Positions 8,141 to 18,558 are shown, counted from the stretch's first letter. The stretch: 64,000 nucleotides of DNA from Streptomyces sp. S.PB5 (GCF_030403745.1 NZ_JAQMWP010000006.1:186001-250000), one strand, 5' to 3'. Notes: a model not told the origin generated them from the sequence alone. Numbers and translations are program-made.

Positions 8141-8625
8141 CGGACCTCACCCTCCAGCACATCCGCGGACCAGGCCGCGAGCCGCTCGCCGATCTCCCCG
8201 TCCCCGTCCAGCACATGCCGCACCCAGGCGTCCCGCTCGTACGCGAACACCGCCGCCTCCCACACGCACGGAGCCAGCCCCTGCCGCCCGGGCCGCAGCC
8301 CCTCCGGCCCACCGACGGGGCCGACGAAGACCGCGAGATCGGACATGTCCCCCTCGATCCAGGTGTGCACGAGGACGTAGTCACCGTCCCCGCCCGCGTG
8401 CACGAGCAGCACGGCGACCCCGAGCGAGCCACGGAGCGCGGCGCCGGCGAGATGCGCCTCGGCGATGGAGAGCCCGGCCGCGACGTCCTCTACCGCCCGC
8501 CCGGGCGCCTCGATCCCGTACGCCTTCACCAGGTGTCCGGCGACCTCGTGCACCCCGAACGGCCGCACGGCCCGGGCGTGGTGGGTGTCGGCGAGCACCT
8601 TCAGCGCGACCTCGTCGACTGCCAT
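8137..8625 (-). CDS. Conserved hypothetical protein coupled to GNAT
   Basis: A 162-residue protein that I do not recognise as a named family. It is soluble, acidic and without a signal peptide or membrane segment; a middle part (GVAVLLVHAGGDGDYVLVHTWIEGDMSDLAVFVGP) is strongly beta-forming and Trp/Asp-containing. The ATG start is preceded by GGAGGAACGCC. The stop overlaps the start of the GNAT gene by four bases, so it may supply a partner or substrate-handling function for the acetyltransferase; that is inference from coupling only. Confidence 0.7.
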   Translation of the reverse strand: MAVDEVALKVLADTHHARAVRPFGVHEVAGHLVKAYGIEAPGRAVEDVAAGLSIAEAHLAGAALRGSLGVAVLLVHAGGDGDYVLVHTWIEGDMSDLAVFVGPVGGPEGLRPGRQGLAPCVWEAAVFAYERDAWVRHVLDGDGEIGERLAAWSADVLEGEVR

Positions 8626-8650
8626 GGCGTTCCTCCGGCTCGTCCCTCCG

Positions 8651-10273
8651 TCAACTGGCGGGCAGACCCGTCGAGACGCCGAACTCCATGTCCGGCGGCT
8701 CCTTCGGGTCGAAGTCCGTGCCGGCCGTGGGGAACTGGTTCATGACCGTCCCCTGGCCGTACGTGTTCTCCGGATAGTCCTTGTCGGTGTATTTCCAGCC
8801 CGCGGCCTGGAGGCACTTGAGAACCGAATCCCAGTTCTTGAACTGGAAGTCCGGCATCTCCACCTTGTCGGGGTCGTTGTACGACTCCCGCGGCTCGGTG
8901 CACTCGGTCGTCTCCACCGTGCGGCCCGCGTCGCCGGTCCGGTAGCCCGACGGCGTCGAGGACGTGCTCGCGCTGCCGCCGCCCTTGGCGTCGTCGTCCG
9001 TCCCGCCGCCGTTCAGCGTCAGTGCCGCGATCAGACCGCCCACGGCCACGACGGACACGATGATCGAGCCGAGGATCACCGGCCGGTTGCCCCTGCCGCC
9101 GCCACCGCCCGAGGCGGGCGCGTGCTGGGGCGTGATGTTGTACGGCGGAGGAGTGGACGCATACGCGTTCGGCGCCGGCGTCGGCGCCTGGTAGCCGCCC
9201 TGCTGCGGGTAGCCGTACGCCGGAGACGGCGGCGGCGTCGGGGTGCCGTACGGGTTCGGGGCCGGCTGGTACGGGGTCTGGACCGGGCCCGCCGGCGCCG
9301 GCGTCGCCTGGTCGACCGGCGGGAACACCGCGGAGCCCACGCCCGCGCCGCTCGACGTCTGCGCGCCGGGCACGATGCTCGGCGCCGCCGCCTGGAAGGA
9401 AGCGGCCACGCGCAGGCACTCGTCGCGCATGGAGTCGGCGCTGGGGAAGCGCTCGTTCGGGTTCTTCTTGAGGGCGCGGGCGATCAGCGCGTCGACGGCC
9501 GGCGGCAGCGATCTGTTGATCGACGAGGCCGCCACGGGCTCTTCCTGCACATGCGCGTACGCGATCGCCAGCGGCGAGTCCGCGTCGAACGGCAGCCGCC
9601 CGGTGACCAGTTGGAACAGCATGATGCCGACCGAGTAGAGGTCGGAGCGGGCGTCCACACCGCGGCCGAGGGCCTGCTCGGGGGAGAGGTACTGGGGGGT
9701 GCCGACGACCATGCCGGTCTGCGTCATCGACGTCACGCCCGACTGCATGGCGCGCGCGATGCCGAAGTCCATGACCTTGACCACGCCGCGCTTGGTCATC
9801 ATCACGTTGCCGGGCTTGATGTCGCGGTGGACCAGGCCCATCTCGTGGCTGATCTCCAGCGCCGCCAGCACATCCGCGGTGATCTTCAGCGCCTTGTCGG
9901 CGGGCATCGCGCCGTACTGCCGTACGTCCTCGTCGAGCACCGAGCCGAGCGGGCGGCCCTCGACGTACTCCATGACGATGTACGGCATCGTCGTGCCGTC
10001 GAGGGTGTCCTCGCCGGTGTCGAAGACCGAGACGATGTTGGTGTGCGTGAGCTTGGCCACGGCCTGGGCCTCGCGGCGGAAGCGCTCGCGGAAGGCCTGC
10101 TCGCGGCCCAGCTCGGTGTGCAGCGTCTTGATCGCGACGGGGCGGTCGAGCACGGTGTCGTGCGCGAGGTGCACCGAGGCCATGCCGCCCTCGCCGAGCA
10201 AGTCGCGCAGCTGATAGCGGTTGTTGGCGATCGCCCGCCCCGCGTACCGGCCGTGTGCGCCGTCCTGGCTCAT
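8651..10273 (-). CDS. Membrane Ser/Thr protein kinase with one PASTA-like domain
   Basis: A 540-residue Hanks-type kinase. Kinase motifs are the glycine loop GEGGMASV (about 27-34), Lys49, HRDIKPGN with catalytic Asp151, DFG at 169-171 and an activation loop with Thr/Ser near TSMTQTG. A Pro/Gly/Tyr-rich linker (about 300-390) leads to a single membrane segment at about 398-420. The extracellular tail ends with one domain (about 470-535) that resembles a PASTA unit: VEMPDFQFKNWDSVLKCL, then GTVMNQFPTAG. Such tails sense cell-wall fragments in PknB. It is divergent from a second kinase at 10610. The start is the first ATG. Confidence 0.92.
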   Translation of the reverse strand: MSQDGAHGRYAGRAIANNRYQLRDLLGEGGMASVHLAHDTVLDRPVAIKTLHTELGREQAFRERFRREAQAVAKLTHTNIVSVFDTGEDTLDGTTMPYIVMEYVEGRPLGSVLDEDVRQYGAMPADKALKITADVLAALEISHEMGLVHRDIKPGNVMMTKRGVVKVMDFGIARAMQSGVTSMTQTGMVVGTPQYLSPEQALGRGVDARSDLYSVGIMLFQLVTGRLPFDADSPLAIAYAHVQEEPVAASSINRSLPPAVDALIARALKKNPNERFPSADSMRDECLRVAASFQAAAPSIVPGAQTSSGAGVGSAVFPPVDQATPAPAGPVQTPYQPAPNPYGTPTPPPSPAYGYPQQGGYQAPTPAPNAYASTPPPYNITPQHAPASGGGGGRGNRPVILGSIIVSVVAVGGLIAALTLNGGGTDDDAKGGGSASTSSTPSGYRTGDAGRTVETTECTEPRESYNDPDKVEMPDFQFKNWDSVLKCLQAAGWKYTDKDYPENTYGQGTVMNQFPTAGTDFDPKEPPDMEFGVSTGLPAS

Positions 10274-10609
10274 GTTCCGTGTCCCCCATCGGCCATCAGG
10301 CGCCGGCCCGACTGTCGTTGATCGAATGGCTCATTCCCGGCCAAGTCTGCCCCACGGCACTGACAGGTCAAGCCGGGTGCCCGTTCCGTGACCGTACGCG
10401 AAAGAAGCGTCGCGGAAGCGTTACAGGTGCCGTACTGCCGGTACACAGAATTTGCACGACAGCGCGTGCTACCGCTTTGATGGCCGGTCCGTCTCGGACC
10501 GGTCCCCGGGGTCGTCCCGGACCGGAGGCTTGCGCGGAGGCTGTAGCGTGGCCGACGGAGACCGTAACAACACCGCGCGCACCGCGGGCAGAAACGACGG
10601 CGAGGACCG
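10274..10609. promoter_or_regulatory. Shared promoter region between two divergent kinases
   Basis: This 336-bp gap lies between divergent start codons, so it must carry both promoters. I see no open frame with coding character and no strong inverted repeat. GCGAAAGAAGCGTCGCGGAAGC contains short direct repeats of GAAGCG, and GGTGCCGTACTGCCGGTACAC is an imperfect dyad. No confident -35/-10 pair can be assigned by eye. Confidence 0.45.
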
Positions 10610-12172
<1,563 letters not shown>

Positions 12173-12212
12173 GCCCTTGAGTCTGTGAGCCTTGGGCCTG
12201 TGAGCCGGGCCG

Positions 12213-13325
12213 TCAGTCCGCGAAGGCCTCGCACACCGTCTCGTACTCCCGGGTCCACCACACCGCCAGGGCCGAGGCCGCCGGGAACTGGGGGTCCGCC
12301 CGGGTGTCGCCGCGTTCGTAGTGCCAGCGGAGCATCCAGAAGTCGTTGAGGCGCTCCCACCACACGCGATGGACGGCCGCCGCCAGTTCCGAGGGCGTGG
12401 CTCCCGCCGCACGCCGGTACGCGCGCGCGTACGCCCGCACCTTCGGCAGGTCGAGCGCCCCCGTGGGCCGTACGAAGAAGATCGCGGCGGCGCGTACGGC
12501 CTCCTCCGCGCGTGGCTGCACGCCGAGCCGGTCCCAGTCGACGATCGCGGCGGGCGCGTCCCCCTGGTAGAGCAGGTTGAACGGGTGGAAGTCCCCGTGC
12601 ACCCACCCCACACACCCGCCCCGCGGCGGCCTCCGGTCCGCGTGCCGCTCCAGCAGGGCCTGCCGCTCCAGAAGCCGGTGCCGCGCGAGTTCGTCGAAGG
12701 AGTCGGCCGGGCGGTGGCGGCGTACGAGGGTGAGGAGGCCGTCGATGAGGGCGAAGGTGTGGACGGGGTCGGCGCTCTCGGCGCGGGGGCCCGCCGCGGG
12801 CGCGGGCGCGCCGCTGGTCGGCCCGGCGCACTCCTCGCCCCGTGCGCCCCGCCCCTGCTCCGGCATCACCTGCGCCGACATCGCCTGCCCCGGCATCACT
12901 CGCTCCAGGCTCGCGTGCACCACCCCCAAGAGCGCCCCCAGCCGCCCGCACTGCTCCGGCGTCAGCTGGCCCCCGTGCCGGTGCCGCCCCTCGATCCACG
13001 GGTGCAGCGCGTAGGCGTGGCCGCCGACCACCGCGACCGTGCGGCCGTCACGGCCGGGCAGGGGAGGGGCGACCGGGACGCCGAGGGCGGCCAGCCGCTC
13101 GGTGGCCCGGTGCTGGCGGGCGATGGCGGCCGGGTCTGCGGTGTCGGGGTCGAAGTGGTGCTTGAGGAAGTAGCGGCCGCGGGTCGTGCACAGGCGGTAG
13201 CCGCGGTTCAGGAGCCCCTGGTCGACGGGGTCGCAGGTGACGGCGGAGCCGGCGGCGTACTGGCTGAGGAGGGCGCGCAGCGGGGGCGCGGAGGGCACAG
13301 GGGGTGGTACACAGGGGCGCGGCAC
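12213..13325 (-). CDS. APH-fold phosphotransferase family protein
   Basis: A 370-residue kinase-fold enzyme of the aminoglycoside phosphotransferase superfamily. It has the ATP-binding strands near LNRGYRLCTTRGRYFLKHH, the catalytic Brenner motif GWVHGDFHPFNLLY and the metal-binding IVDWDRLG. These folds also cover homoserine kinase, choline kinase and fructosamine kinase, and resistance is not implied. The central stretch MPGQAMSAQVMPEQ, followed by Ala/Pro-rich sequence, looks like an expanded linker. It is convergent with the kinase gene ending at 12172, with a 40-bp gap. The substrate is unknown. Confidence 0.85.
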   Translation of the reverse strand: MPRPCVPPPVPSAPPLRALLSQYAAGSAVTCDPVDQGLLNRGYRLCTTRGRYFLKHHFDPDTADPAAIARQHRATERLAALGVPVAPPLPGRDGRTVAVVGGHAYALHPWIEGRHRHGGQLTPEQCGRLGALLGVVHASLERVMPGQAMSAQVMPEQGRGARGEECAGPTSGAPAPAAGPRAESADPVHTFALIDGLLTLVRRHRPADSFDELARHRLLERQALLERHADRRPPRGGCVGWVHGDFHPFNLLYQGDAPAAIVDWDRLGVQPRAEEAVRAAAIFFVRPTGALDLPKVRAYARAYRRAAGATPSELAAAVHRVWWERLNDFWMLRWHYERGDTRADPQFPAASALAVWWTREYETVCEAFAD

Positions 13326-13390
13326 GCGCCAGATGCTAGGGCACGAGCCGGGCCCGTGAGCTGGGCGTTGTCACACACAGCCACTTTCGA

Positions 13391-13813
13391 TCACGCTATG
13401 TGCGCGAAGTGACTTTCGAGGGCGCCGTCGGTCGAATGGACCGTCCCGAACTGCGGCTCGACGCGCAGATAGACGGGCTCGTACGGCGCACCGTCGACGG
13501 TCCGGGGCGCCGGGCCGAACCGCTCCAGCTCGGCCGCCGTCGGCTCGTACGCCGTGCACGCGCCGACGACCTGGACGGACCACAGCCCCTCACCGGGCCG
13601 CGCCGAGCTCAGATTGTCCGAGCCGTACGCCACGACGCTGCCGACGCACGCCCGGTGGTAGTCGCAGCTCCTGGGCAGCCGCAGCAGCACCCGCCCGTCG
13701 TCCACGATGTGCCGGGCGAAGGCGAGGAAGGGCAGGGCGCGCATGCTGGTGGCCACCCGGCCGTAGTCGGTGCGGGCGAGCAGATCGACGGCGAGCTGTT
13801 CGTCGGAGGGCAT
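13391..13813 (-). CDS. Pyridoxamine 5'-phosphate oxidase-like flavin-binding protein
   Basis: A 140-residue single-domain protein of the split-barrel FMN-binding type. It follows the family order: MPSDEQLAVDLLARTDYGRVATS at the N-terminus, the central strands VLLRLP and VGSVVAYGSDNL, then GLWSVQVVGACTAYEP. Members reduce or bind flavin or F420 cofactors. Which cofactor is used cannot be decided by eye, and the catalytic activity is unknown. It is transcribed in the same direction as the response regulator gene and lies 62 bp downstream of its stop, possibly on the same transcript. Confidence 0.8.
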   Translation of the reverse strand: MPSDEQLAVDLLARTDYGRVATSMRALPFLAFARHIVDDGRVLLRLPRSCDYHRACVGSVVAYGSDNLSSARPGEGLWSVQVVGACTAYEPTAAELERFGPAPRTVDGAPYEPVYLRVEPQFGTVHSTDGALESHFAHIA

Positions 13814-13875
13814 GCATCCAATGTCGGACCTGCGCGCCGTTCGGTGGAGAGGTCTTTGGTCCTCAATGCGGGCAC

Positions 13876-14541
13876 TTAATGCCGCTGCTGTTCCGCCTGC
13901 ATACGCGCCACATAGGCCGCCGCCTGCGAACGCCGCTCCATACCGAGTTTGGAAAGCAGACTCGACACATAGTTCTTGATCGTCTTCTCGGCGAGATGCA
14001 GCCGCTCGCCGATCTGGCGGTTGGTGAGCCCCTCCCCGATCAGATCGAGGATCTTGCGCTCCTGCTCGGTGAGGTGCGCGAGCCGGTCGTCGCCCTTGGC
14101 GCTGCCGCCGTCCCGCAGCCGCTCCAGCACACGCGCGGTGGCCACCGGGTCGAGCAGGGACTTGCCGGCGGCGACGTCACGGACGGCCGTGAGGAGCTCG
14201 TCGCCCCGGATGGCCTTCAGGACGTAGCCCGAAGCGCCCGCCATGATCGCGTCGAAGAGCGCCTCGTCGTCGGCGAACGAGGTCAGCATCAGGCACTTGA
14301 CGTCCTCGTCCCGGGACCGGATCTCCCGGCAGACCTCGACCCCGCTGCCGTCCGGGAGCCGTACGTCCAGCACCGCCACATCAGGGCGGGTGGCCGGAAT
14401 GCGTACCAGCGCGTCGGCCGCGGTACCGGCCTCGCCGACCACCTCGATGTCGTCCTCGACCGAGAGCAGCTCATGGACGCCGCGGCGTACCACCTCGTGG
14501 TCGTCGAGGAGAAATACCCGGATTTTTCCGTTATCGCGCAC
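13876..14541 (-). CDS. NarL/FixJ-type response regulator without a kinase partner here
   Basis: A 221-residue regulator. The receiver domain begins at IRVFLLDDHEVV (acidic pocket), has the phospho-acceptor Asp in VAVLDVRLPDGSG, the switch Thr in MLTSF and the conserved Lys in YVLKAIRG. A LuxR-type helix-turn-helix follows (LTEQERKILDLIGEGLTNRQIGERL). The GTG at 14541 is used; a TTG at 14556 has the better ribosome site GGAAGAG nine bases upstream and would add five residues. There is no histidine kinase gene next to it. It is divergent from bkdABC, and from memory corresponds to the orphan regulator SCO3818. Confidence 0.9.
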   Translation of the reverse strand: MRDNGKIRVFLLDDHEVVRRGVHELLSVEDDIEVVGEAGTAADALVRIPATRPDVAVLDVRLPDGSGVEVCREIRSRDEDVKCLMLTSFADDEALFDAIMAGASGYVLKAIRGDELLTAVRDVAAGKSLLDPVATARVLERLRDGGSAKGDDRLAHLTEQERKILDLIGEGLTNRQIGERLHLAEKTIKNYVSSLLSKLGMERRSQAAAYVARMQAEQQRH

Positions 14542-14864
14542 GCGGTAAGTCAAACACAGAAACTCTTCCCGTGACCTGGGCACCCGGGATAACGTGCCGT
14601 TGCTCCGGCCTCCTGCAAGGCTGTGACCAGCGACTGTTCCCGATTTTGCGTTCTTTACTTGGAAATCCAAGTAAAACCGCAGGTCAGGAGGGGTTTCACA
14701 GAAATGTGCAGCACTGGGTAACGTGCCTTTTGCAGGGCGCTCGCCGGGGCACCTGTCACGCCTGTTCCCGACCGAACCGCACCCACCCCGTGCGTCGTAG
14801 GGCTTCAGGTGAGCCGCACTGGCGCCCGGCGAACCCGGGTGGCCGGACCGACGGAGGAGCACAC
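14542..14864. promoter_or_regulatory. Divergent promoter region of the response regulator and bkdABC
   Basis: This 323-bp gap carries the promoters of two divergent transcripts. Its most striking content is a 22-bp perfect dyad at 14654-14675 in a locally A/T-rich stretch. The bkdA ribosome site ACGGAGGAGC is at its right end. No other gene is supported; the frame open upstream of bkdA has no conserved sequence. Confidence 0.75.
14654..14675. promoter_or_regulatory. 22-bp perfect inverted repeat, candidate operator
   Basis: TTTACTTGGA, a two-base AA spacer, then TCCAAGTAAA gives ten perfectly paired bases per arm. It is 113 bp upstream of the regulator start and about 190 bp upstream of the bkdA start. 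Its low GC content in a 70%-plus GC region argues for selection. The neighbouring NarL-type regulator is the obvious candidate binder; BkdR or another factor is possible. Confidence 0.7.
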
Positions 14865-16013
14865 GTGACCGTGGAGAGCACTGCCGCGCGCAAGCCGCGA
14901 CGCAGCGCCGGGACCAAGAAGTCCCCCAGCACCGAGCCCGAGCTGGTTCAGCTGCTGACCCCCGAGGGCAAGCGCGTCAAGAACGCCATCTACGACAAGT
15001 ACGTCGCCGGCATCACCCCCGAAGAGCTCCGCGGTCTGTACCGCGACATGGTGCTCACCCGCCGCTTCGACGCCGAGGCCACCTCCCTGCAGCGCCAGGG
15101 CGAGCTGGGCCTGTGGGCCTCGCTGCTCGGCCAGGAGGCCGCCCAGATCGGCTCCGGGCGGGCCCTGCGCGACGACGACTACGTCTTCCCGACCTACCGC
15201 GAGCACGGCGTCGCCTGGTGCCGCGGAGTCCCGCCGGAGAACCTGCTGGGCATGTTCCGCGGCGTGAACAACGGCGGCTGGGACCCCAACAGCAACAACT
15301 TCCAGCTCTACACGATCGTCATCGGCTCCCAGACGCTGCACGCCACCGGCTACGCGATGGGCGTCGCCAAGGACGGCGCCGACAGCGCGGTCATCGCCTA
15401 CTTCGGCGACGGCGCGTCCAGCCAGGGCGATGTCGCGGAGTCCTTCACCTTCTCCGCGGTCTACAACGCCCCGGTCGTGTTCTTCTGCCAGAACAACCAG
15501 TGGGCGATCTCCGAGCCCACCGAGAAGCAGACCCGCGTCCCGCTCTACCAGCGCGCCCAGGGCTTCGGCTTCCCGGGCGTGCGCGTGGACGGCAACGACG
15601 TGCTGGCGAGTCTCGCGGTGACGAAGTGGGCGCTGGAGCGCGCCCGCGCCGGCGAGGGCCCGACGCTGGTCGAGGCGTACACCTACCGGATGGGCGCCCA
15701 CACCACCTCCGACGACCCCACCCGCTACCGCGGTGACGAGGAGCGTCTGTCCTGGGAGGCGAAGGACCCGATCCTGCGCCTTCGCCGGTTCCTGGAGGCC
15801 TCAAACCACGCGGACGAGGGATTCTTCGCGGAACTCGAGGCCGAGAGCGAGGCGTTGGGCAAGCGAGTACGTGAGGCGGTCCGTGCCATGCCGGACCCGG
15901 ACCACTTCGCCATCTTCGAGCACGCGTACGCGGACGGACACGCGCTCGTCGATGAGGAGCGCGCTCAGTTCGCCGCCTACCAGGCGTCGTTCGCTGACGG
16001 AGAGGGGGCCTGA
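14865..16013 (+). CDS. bkdA: Branched-chain 2-oxoacid dehydrogenase E1 alpha
   Basis: A 382-residue thiamine-diphosphate-dependent E1 alpha subunit. The TPP/Mg motif runs from GDG at 181-183 to QNN at 209-211, and the phosphorylation-loop region RMGAHTTSDDPTRYRG is present. With E1 beta and E2 it oxidatively decarboxylates 2-oxo acids derived from Val, Leu and Ile, giving acyl-CoA starters for branched fatty acids. The GTG start at 14865 has GGAGGAGC upstream. Substrate is assigned by memory of the Streptomyces bkdABC cluster and by the size of the separate alpha/beta subunits; a pyruvate dehydrogenase role cannot be excluded by sequence alone. Confidence 0.88.
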   Translation: MTVESTAARKPRRSAGTKKSPSTEPELVQLLTPEGKRVKNAIYDKYVAGITPEELRGLYRDMVLTRRFDAEATSLQRQGELGLWASLLGQEAAQIGSGRALRDDDYVFPTYREHGVAWCRGVPPENLLGMFRGVNNGGWDPNSNNFQLYTIVIGSQTLHATGYAMGVAKDGADSAVIAYFGDGASSQGDVAESFTFSAVYNAPVVFFCQNNQWAISEPTEKQTRVPLYQRAQGFGFPGVRVDGNDVLASLAVTKWALERARAGEGPTLVEAYTYRMGAHTTSDDPTRYRGDEERLSWEAKDPILRLRRFLEASNHADEGFFAELEAESEALGKRVREAVRAMPDPDHFAIFEHAYADGHALVDEERAQFAAYQASFADGEGA

Positions 16014-16014
16014 C

Positions 16015-16995
16015 ATGGCGACCGAGAAGATGGCTCTGGCCAAGGCGATCAACGAATCGCTGCGCCGCGCCCTGGAATCCGACCCCAAGGTCCTCATCAT
16101 GGGCGAGGACGTCGGCAAGCTCGGCGGCGTCTTCCGTGTGACGGACGGCCTGCAGAAGGACTTCGGCGAGAGCCGCGTCATCGACACCCCCCTCGCGGAG
16201 TCCGGCATCGTCGGCACCGCGATCGGCCTCGCCCTGCGCGGCTACCGCCCGGTGGTGGAGATCCAGTTCGACGGCTTCGTCTTCCCGGCCTACGACCAGA
16301 TCGTCACGCAGCTCGCGAAGATGCACGCCCGCTCGCTGGGCAAGGTCAAGCTCCCGGTCGTCGTCCGCATCCCCTACGGCGGCGGCATCGGCGCGGTCGA
16401 GCACCACTCCGAGTCCCCGGAGGCGCTCTTCGCGCACGTGGCGGGCCTGAAGATCGTCTCGCCGTCCAACTCCTCCGACGCGTACTGGATGATGCAGCAG
16501 GCCATCCAGAGCGACGACCCGGTCATCTTCTTCGAGCCCAAGCGCCGCTACTGGGACAAGGGCGAGGTCAACACCGAGTCCATCCCCGGCCCGCTGCACA
16601 AGGCCCAGGTGGCCCGCGAGGGCACCGACCTGACGCTGGTGGCGTACGGCCCGATGGTGAAGACCTGCCTGGAGGCCGCGGACGCCGCGGCCGAGGAGGG
16701 CCGCTCGCTGGAGGTCCTGGACCTGCGCTCGGTCTCCCCGCTGGACTTCGACTCCATCCAGACCTCGGTCGAGAAGACCCGCCGCCTGGTGGTCGTCCAC
16801 GAGGCGCCGGTGTTCTTCGGCTCGGGCGCGGAGATCGCCGCCCGCATCACGGAGCGCTGCTTCTACCACCTGGAGGCCCCGGTGCTCCGGGTCGGCGGCT
16901 ACCACGCCCCCTACCCGCCGGCCCGCCTGGAGGAGGAGTACCTGCCGGGCCTGGACCGGGTGCTCGACGCCGTCGACCGTGCCCTGGCGTACTGA
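16015..16995 (+). CDS. bkdB: Branched-chain 2-oxoacid dehydrogenase E1 beta
   Basis: A 326-residue E1 beta subunit beginning one base after the E1 alpha stop. It has the transketolase-like pyrimidine-binding fold: VLIMGEDVGKLGGVFRVT, IDTPLAESGIVGTAIG and RIPYGGGIGAVEHHS, with the C-terminal domain from about residue 200. It pairs with E1 alpha as an alpha2-beta2 heterotetramer whose active sites lie at the interfaces. The tight spacing to E1 alpha and to the E2 gene (10 bases) shows one operon. Confidence 0.9.
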   Translation: MATEKMALAKAINESLRRALESDPKVLIMGEDVGKLGGVFRVTDGLQKDFGESRVIDTPLAESGIVGTAIGLALRGYRPVVEIQFDGFVFPAYDQIVTQLAKMHARSLGKVKLPVVVRIPYGGGIGAVEHHSESPEALFAHVAGLKIVSPSNSSDAYWMMQQAIQSDDPVIFFEPKRRYWDKGEVNTESIPGPLHKAQVAREGTDLTLVAYGPMVKTCLEAADAAAEEGRSLEVLDLRSVSPLDFDSIQTSVEKTRRLVVVHEAPVFFGSGAEIAARITERCFYHLEAPVLRVGGYHAPYPPARLEEEYLPGLDRVLDAVDRALAY

Positions 16996-17005
16996 GGAGA
17001 GGGTC

Positions 17006-18439
17006 GTGACGACGATGACGGAAGCGTCCGTACGCGAGTTCAAGATGCCGGACGTGGGCGAGGGCCTCACCGAGGCCGAGATCCTCAAGTGGTACGTCCA
17101 GCCCGGCGACCAGGTCACCGACGGCCAGGTGGTGTGCGAGGTCGAGACCGCCAAGGCGGCCGTCGAACTGCCCATCCCCTACGACGGTGTCGTCCGGGAG
17201 CTCCACTTCCCCGAGGGCACCACGGTCGACGTGGGCACGTCGATCATCGCGGTGGACGTGTCGGGCGGGGCGGCGGCAGCTCCGGCTGCGGCCCCTGCGG
17301 AGACCGCTCCCGCGCCCGAGAAGAAGCCCGAGGGACGCCAGCCGGTGCTCGTCGGGTACGGCGTCGCCGCGTCCTCGACGAAGCGGCGGCCCCGCAAGGG
17401 CCCCCAGATCCCGGTCCAGGAGGCCTCGGCGGCGATCCAGACCGAGCTGAACGGCCATGGGGCCACGGGAGCCACGGAGACCGCCAAGGCTCTCCAGACC
17501 CCCCAGGCCCCCCAGACCCCCCAAGCCGCTGTCCAGGAGCGCCCGCTGGCGAAGCCGCCGGTGCGCAAGCTGGCCAAGGACCTCGGCGTCGACCTGACCA
17601 CGGTCGTCCCGTCCGGCCCGGACGGCATCATCACGCGCGAGGACGTCCACGCGGCGGTGGCCCCGGCACCGGAGGCGACGCCCGCACCGGCACCTGCGCC
17701 GGTCAAGGCCCCCGCGCCCGTGCCGACGTACGACACCGCGCGCGAGACCCGTGTCCCGGTCAAGGGCGTCCGCAAGGCGACGGCGGCGGCGATGGTCGGC
17801 TCGGCGTTCACGGCGCCGCATGTCACGGAGTTCGTGACCGTCGACGTGACCCGGACGATGAAGCTGGTCGAGGAACTCAAGCAGGACAAGGACATGCAGG
17901 GGCTGCGGGTCAACCCGCTGCTGCTGATCGCCAAGGCCCTGCTGGTCGCGATCAAGCGCAACCCCGAGGTCAACGCGTCCTGGGACGAGGCCAACCAGGA
18001 GATCGTGCTCAAGCACTACGTGAACCTGGGCATCGCCGCCGCCACCCCGCGCGGCCTGATCGTCCCGAACATCAAGGACGCCCACGCCAAGACCCTGCCG
18101 CAACTGGCCGAGTCGCTCGGCGAGTTGGTGTCCACGGCACGGGACGGCAAGACTTCCCCGGCCGCGATGCAGGGCGGCACGGTGACGATCACCAACGTCG
18201 GCGTCTTCGGCGTCGACACCGGCACCCCCATCCTCAACCCCGGTGAGTCCGCGATCCTCGCAGTCGGTGCGATCAAGCTCCAGCCGTGGGTCCACAAGGG
18301 CAAGGTGAAGCCGCGTCAGGTCACGACCCTGGCGCTGTCCTTCGACCACCGCCTGGTGGATGGGGAGCTGGGCTCCAAGGTGCTGGCGGACGTGGCCGCG
18401 ATCCTGGAGCAGCCCAAGCGGCTGATCACCTGGGCGTGA
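17006..18439 (+). CDS. bkdC: 2-oxoacid dehydrogenase E2 (dihydrolipoyl acyltransferase)
   Basis: A 477-residue E2 core protein. Domain order: one lipoyl domain at about 10-85 with the lipoylated Lys50 in EVETAKAA; a long Pro/Ala/Gln linker; a peripheral-subunit-binding domain near RKLAKDLGVDLTTV; a second Pro/Ala linker; and a catalytic domain with His448 and Asp452 in SFDHRLVDG. It transfers the acyl group from lipoate to CoA. The GTG at 17006 sits six bases after GAGGAG; an ATG nine bases later is the alternative. No E3 gene is in the window, so lipoamide dehydrogenase must come from elsewhere. Confidence 0.9.
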   Translation: MTTMTEASVREFKMPDVGEGLTEAEILKWYVQPGDQVTDGQVVCEVETAKAAVELPIPYDGVVRELHFPEGTTVDVGTSIIAVDVSGGAAAAPAAAPAETAPAPEKKPEGRQPVLVGYGVAASSTKRRPRKGPQIPVQEASAAIQTELNGHGATGATETAKALQTPQAPQTPQAAVQERPLAKPPVRKLAKDLGVDLTTVVPSGPDGIITREDVHAAVAPAPEATPAPAPAPVKAPAPVPTYDTARETRVPVKGVRKATAAAMVGSAFTAPHVTEFVTVDVTRTMKLVEELKQDKDMQGLRVNPLLLIAKALLVAIKRNPEVNASWDEANQEIVLKHYVNLGIAAATPRGLIVPNIKDAHAKTLPQLAESLGELVSTARDGKTSPAAMQGGTVTITNVGVFGVDTGTPILNPGESAILAVGAIKLQPWVHKGKVKPRQVTTLALSFDHRLVDGELGSKVLADVAAILEQPKRLITWA

Positions 18440-18446
18440 GACCTGG

Positions 18447-18484
18447 GTGAAGGGGCCGGCGTCCGATGACGCCGGCCCCTTCAC
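18447..18484. terminator. Stem-loop terminator after bkdABC
   Basis: A perfect 17-bp stem (18447-18463 with 18468-18484) closes a four-base CGAT loop, seven bases after the bkdC stop. It is one of the longest perfect hairpins in the window. Confidence 0.92.
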
Positions 18485-18486
18485 GA

Positions 18487-18558
18487 TGCCTGTCCTGAGC
18501 TGTCTTTGCTTAGCTGTCTGTTGCTGAGCTGCCTGTTGCTTAGCTGCCTGTCCTGAGC
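18487..18558. repeat. Five degenerate 14-15-bp tandem repeats
   Basis: Immediately after the terminator come five units of the type TGCCTGTCCTGAGC or TGTCTGTTGCTGAGC, each ending in GAGC or TAGC. The array ends just before the stop codon of the convergent bpa gene. It is more A/T-rich than its surroundings and is outside supported genes. Confidence 0.85.

Noticed and set aside
12213..13325. Aminoglycoside resistance gene
   Set aside because: Only the general APH-kinase motifs are present; nothing links the protein to drug resistance.
14865..18439. Pyruvate dehydrogenase (pdhABC) call for the first cluster
   Set aside because: Most actinobacteria use a single-chain AceE for pyruvate, and gene order matches the Streptomyces bkdABC cluster. 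Sequence alone does not exclude it.
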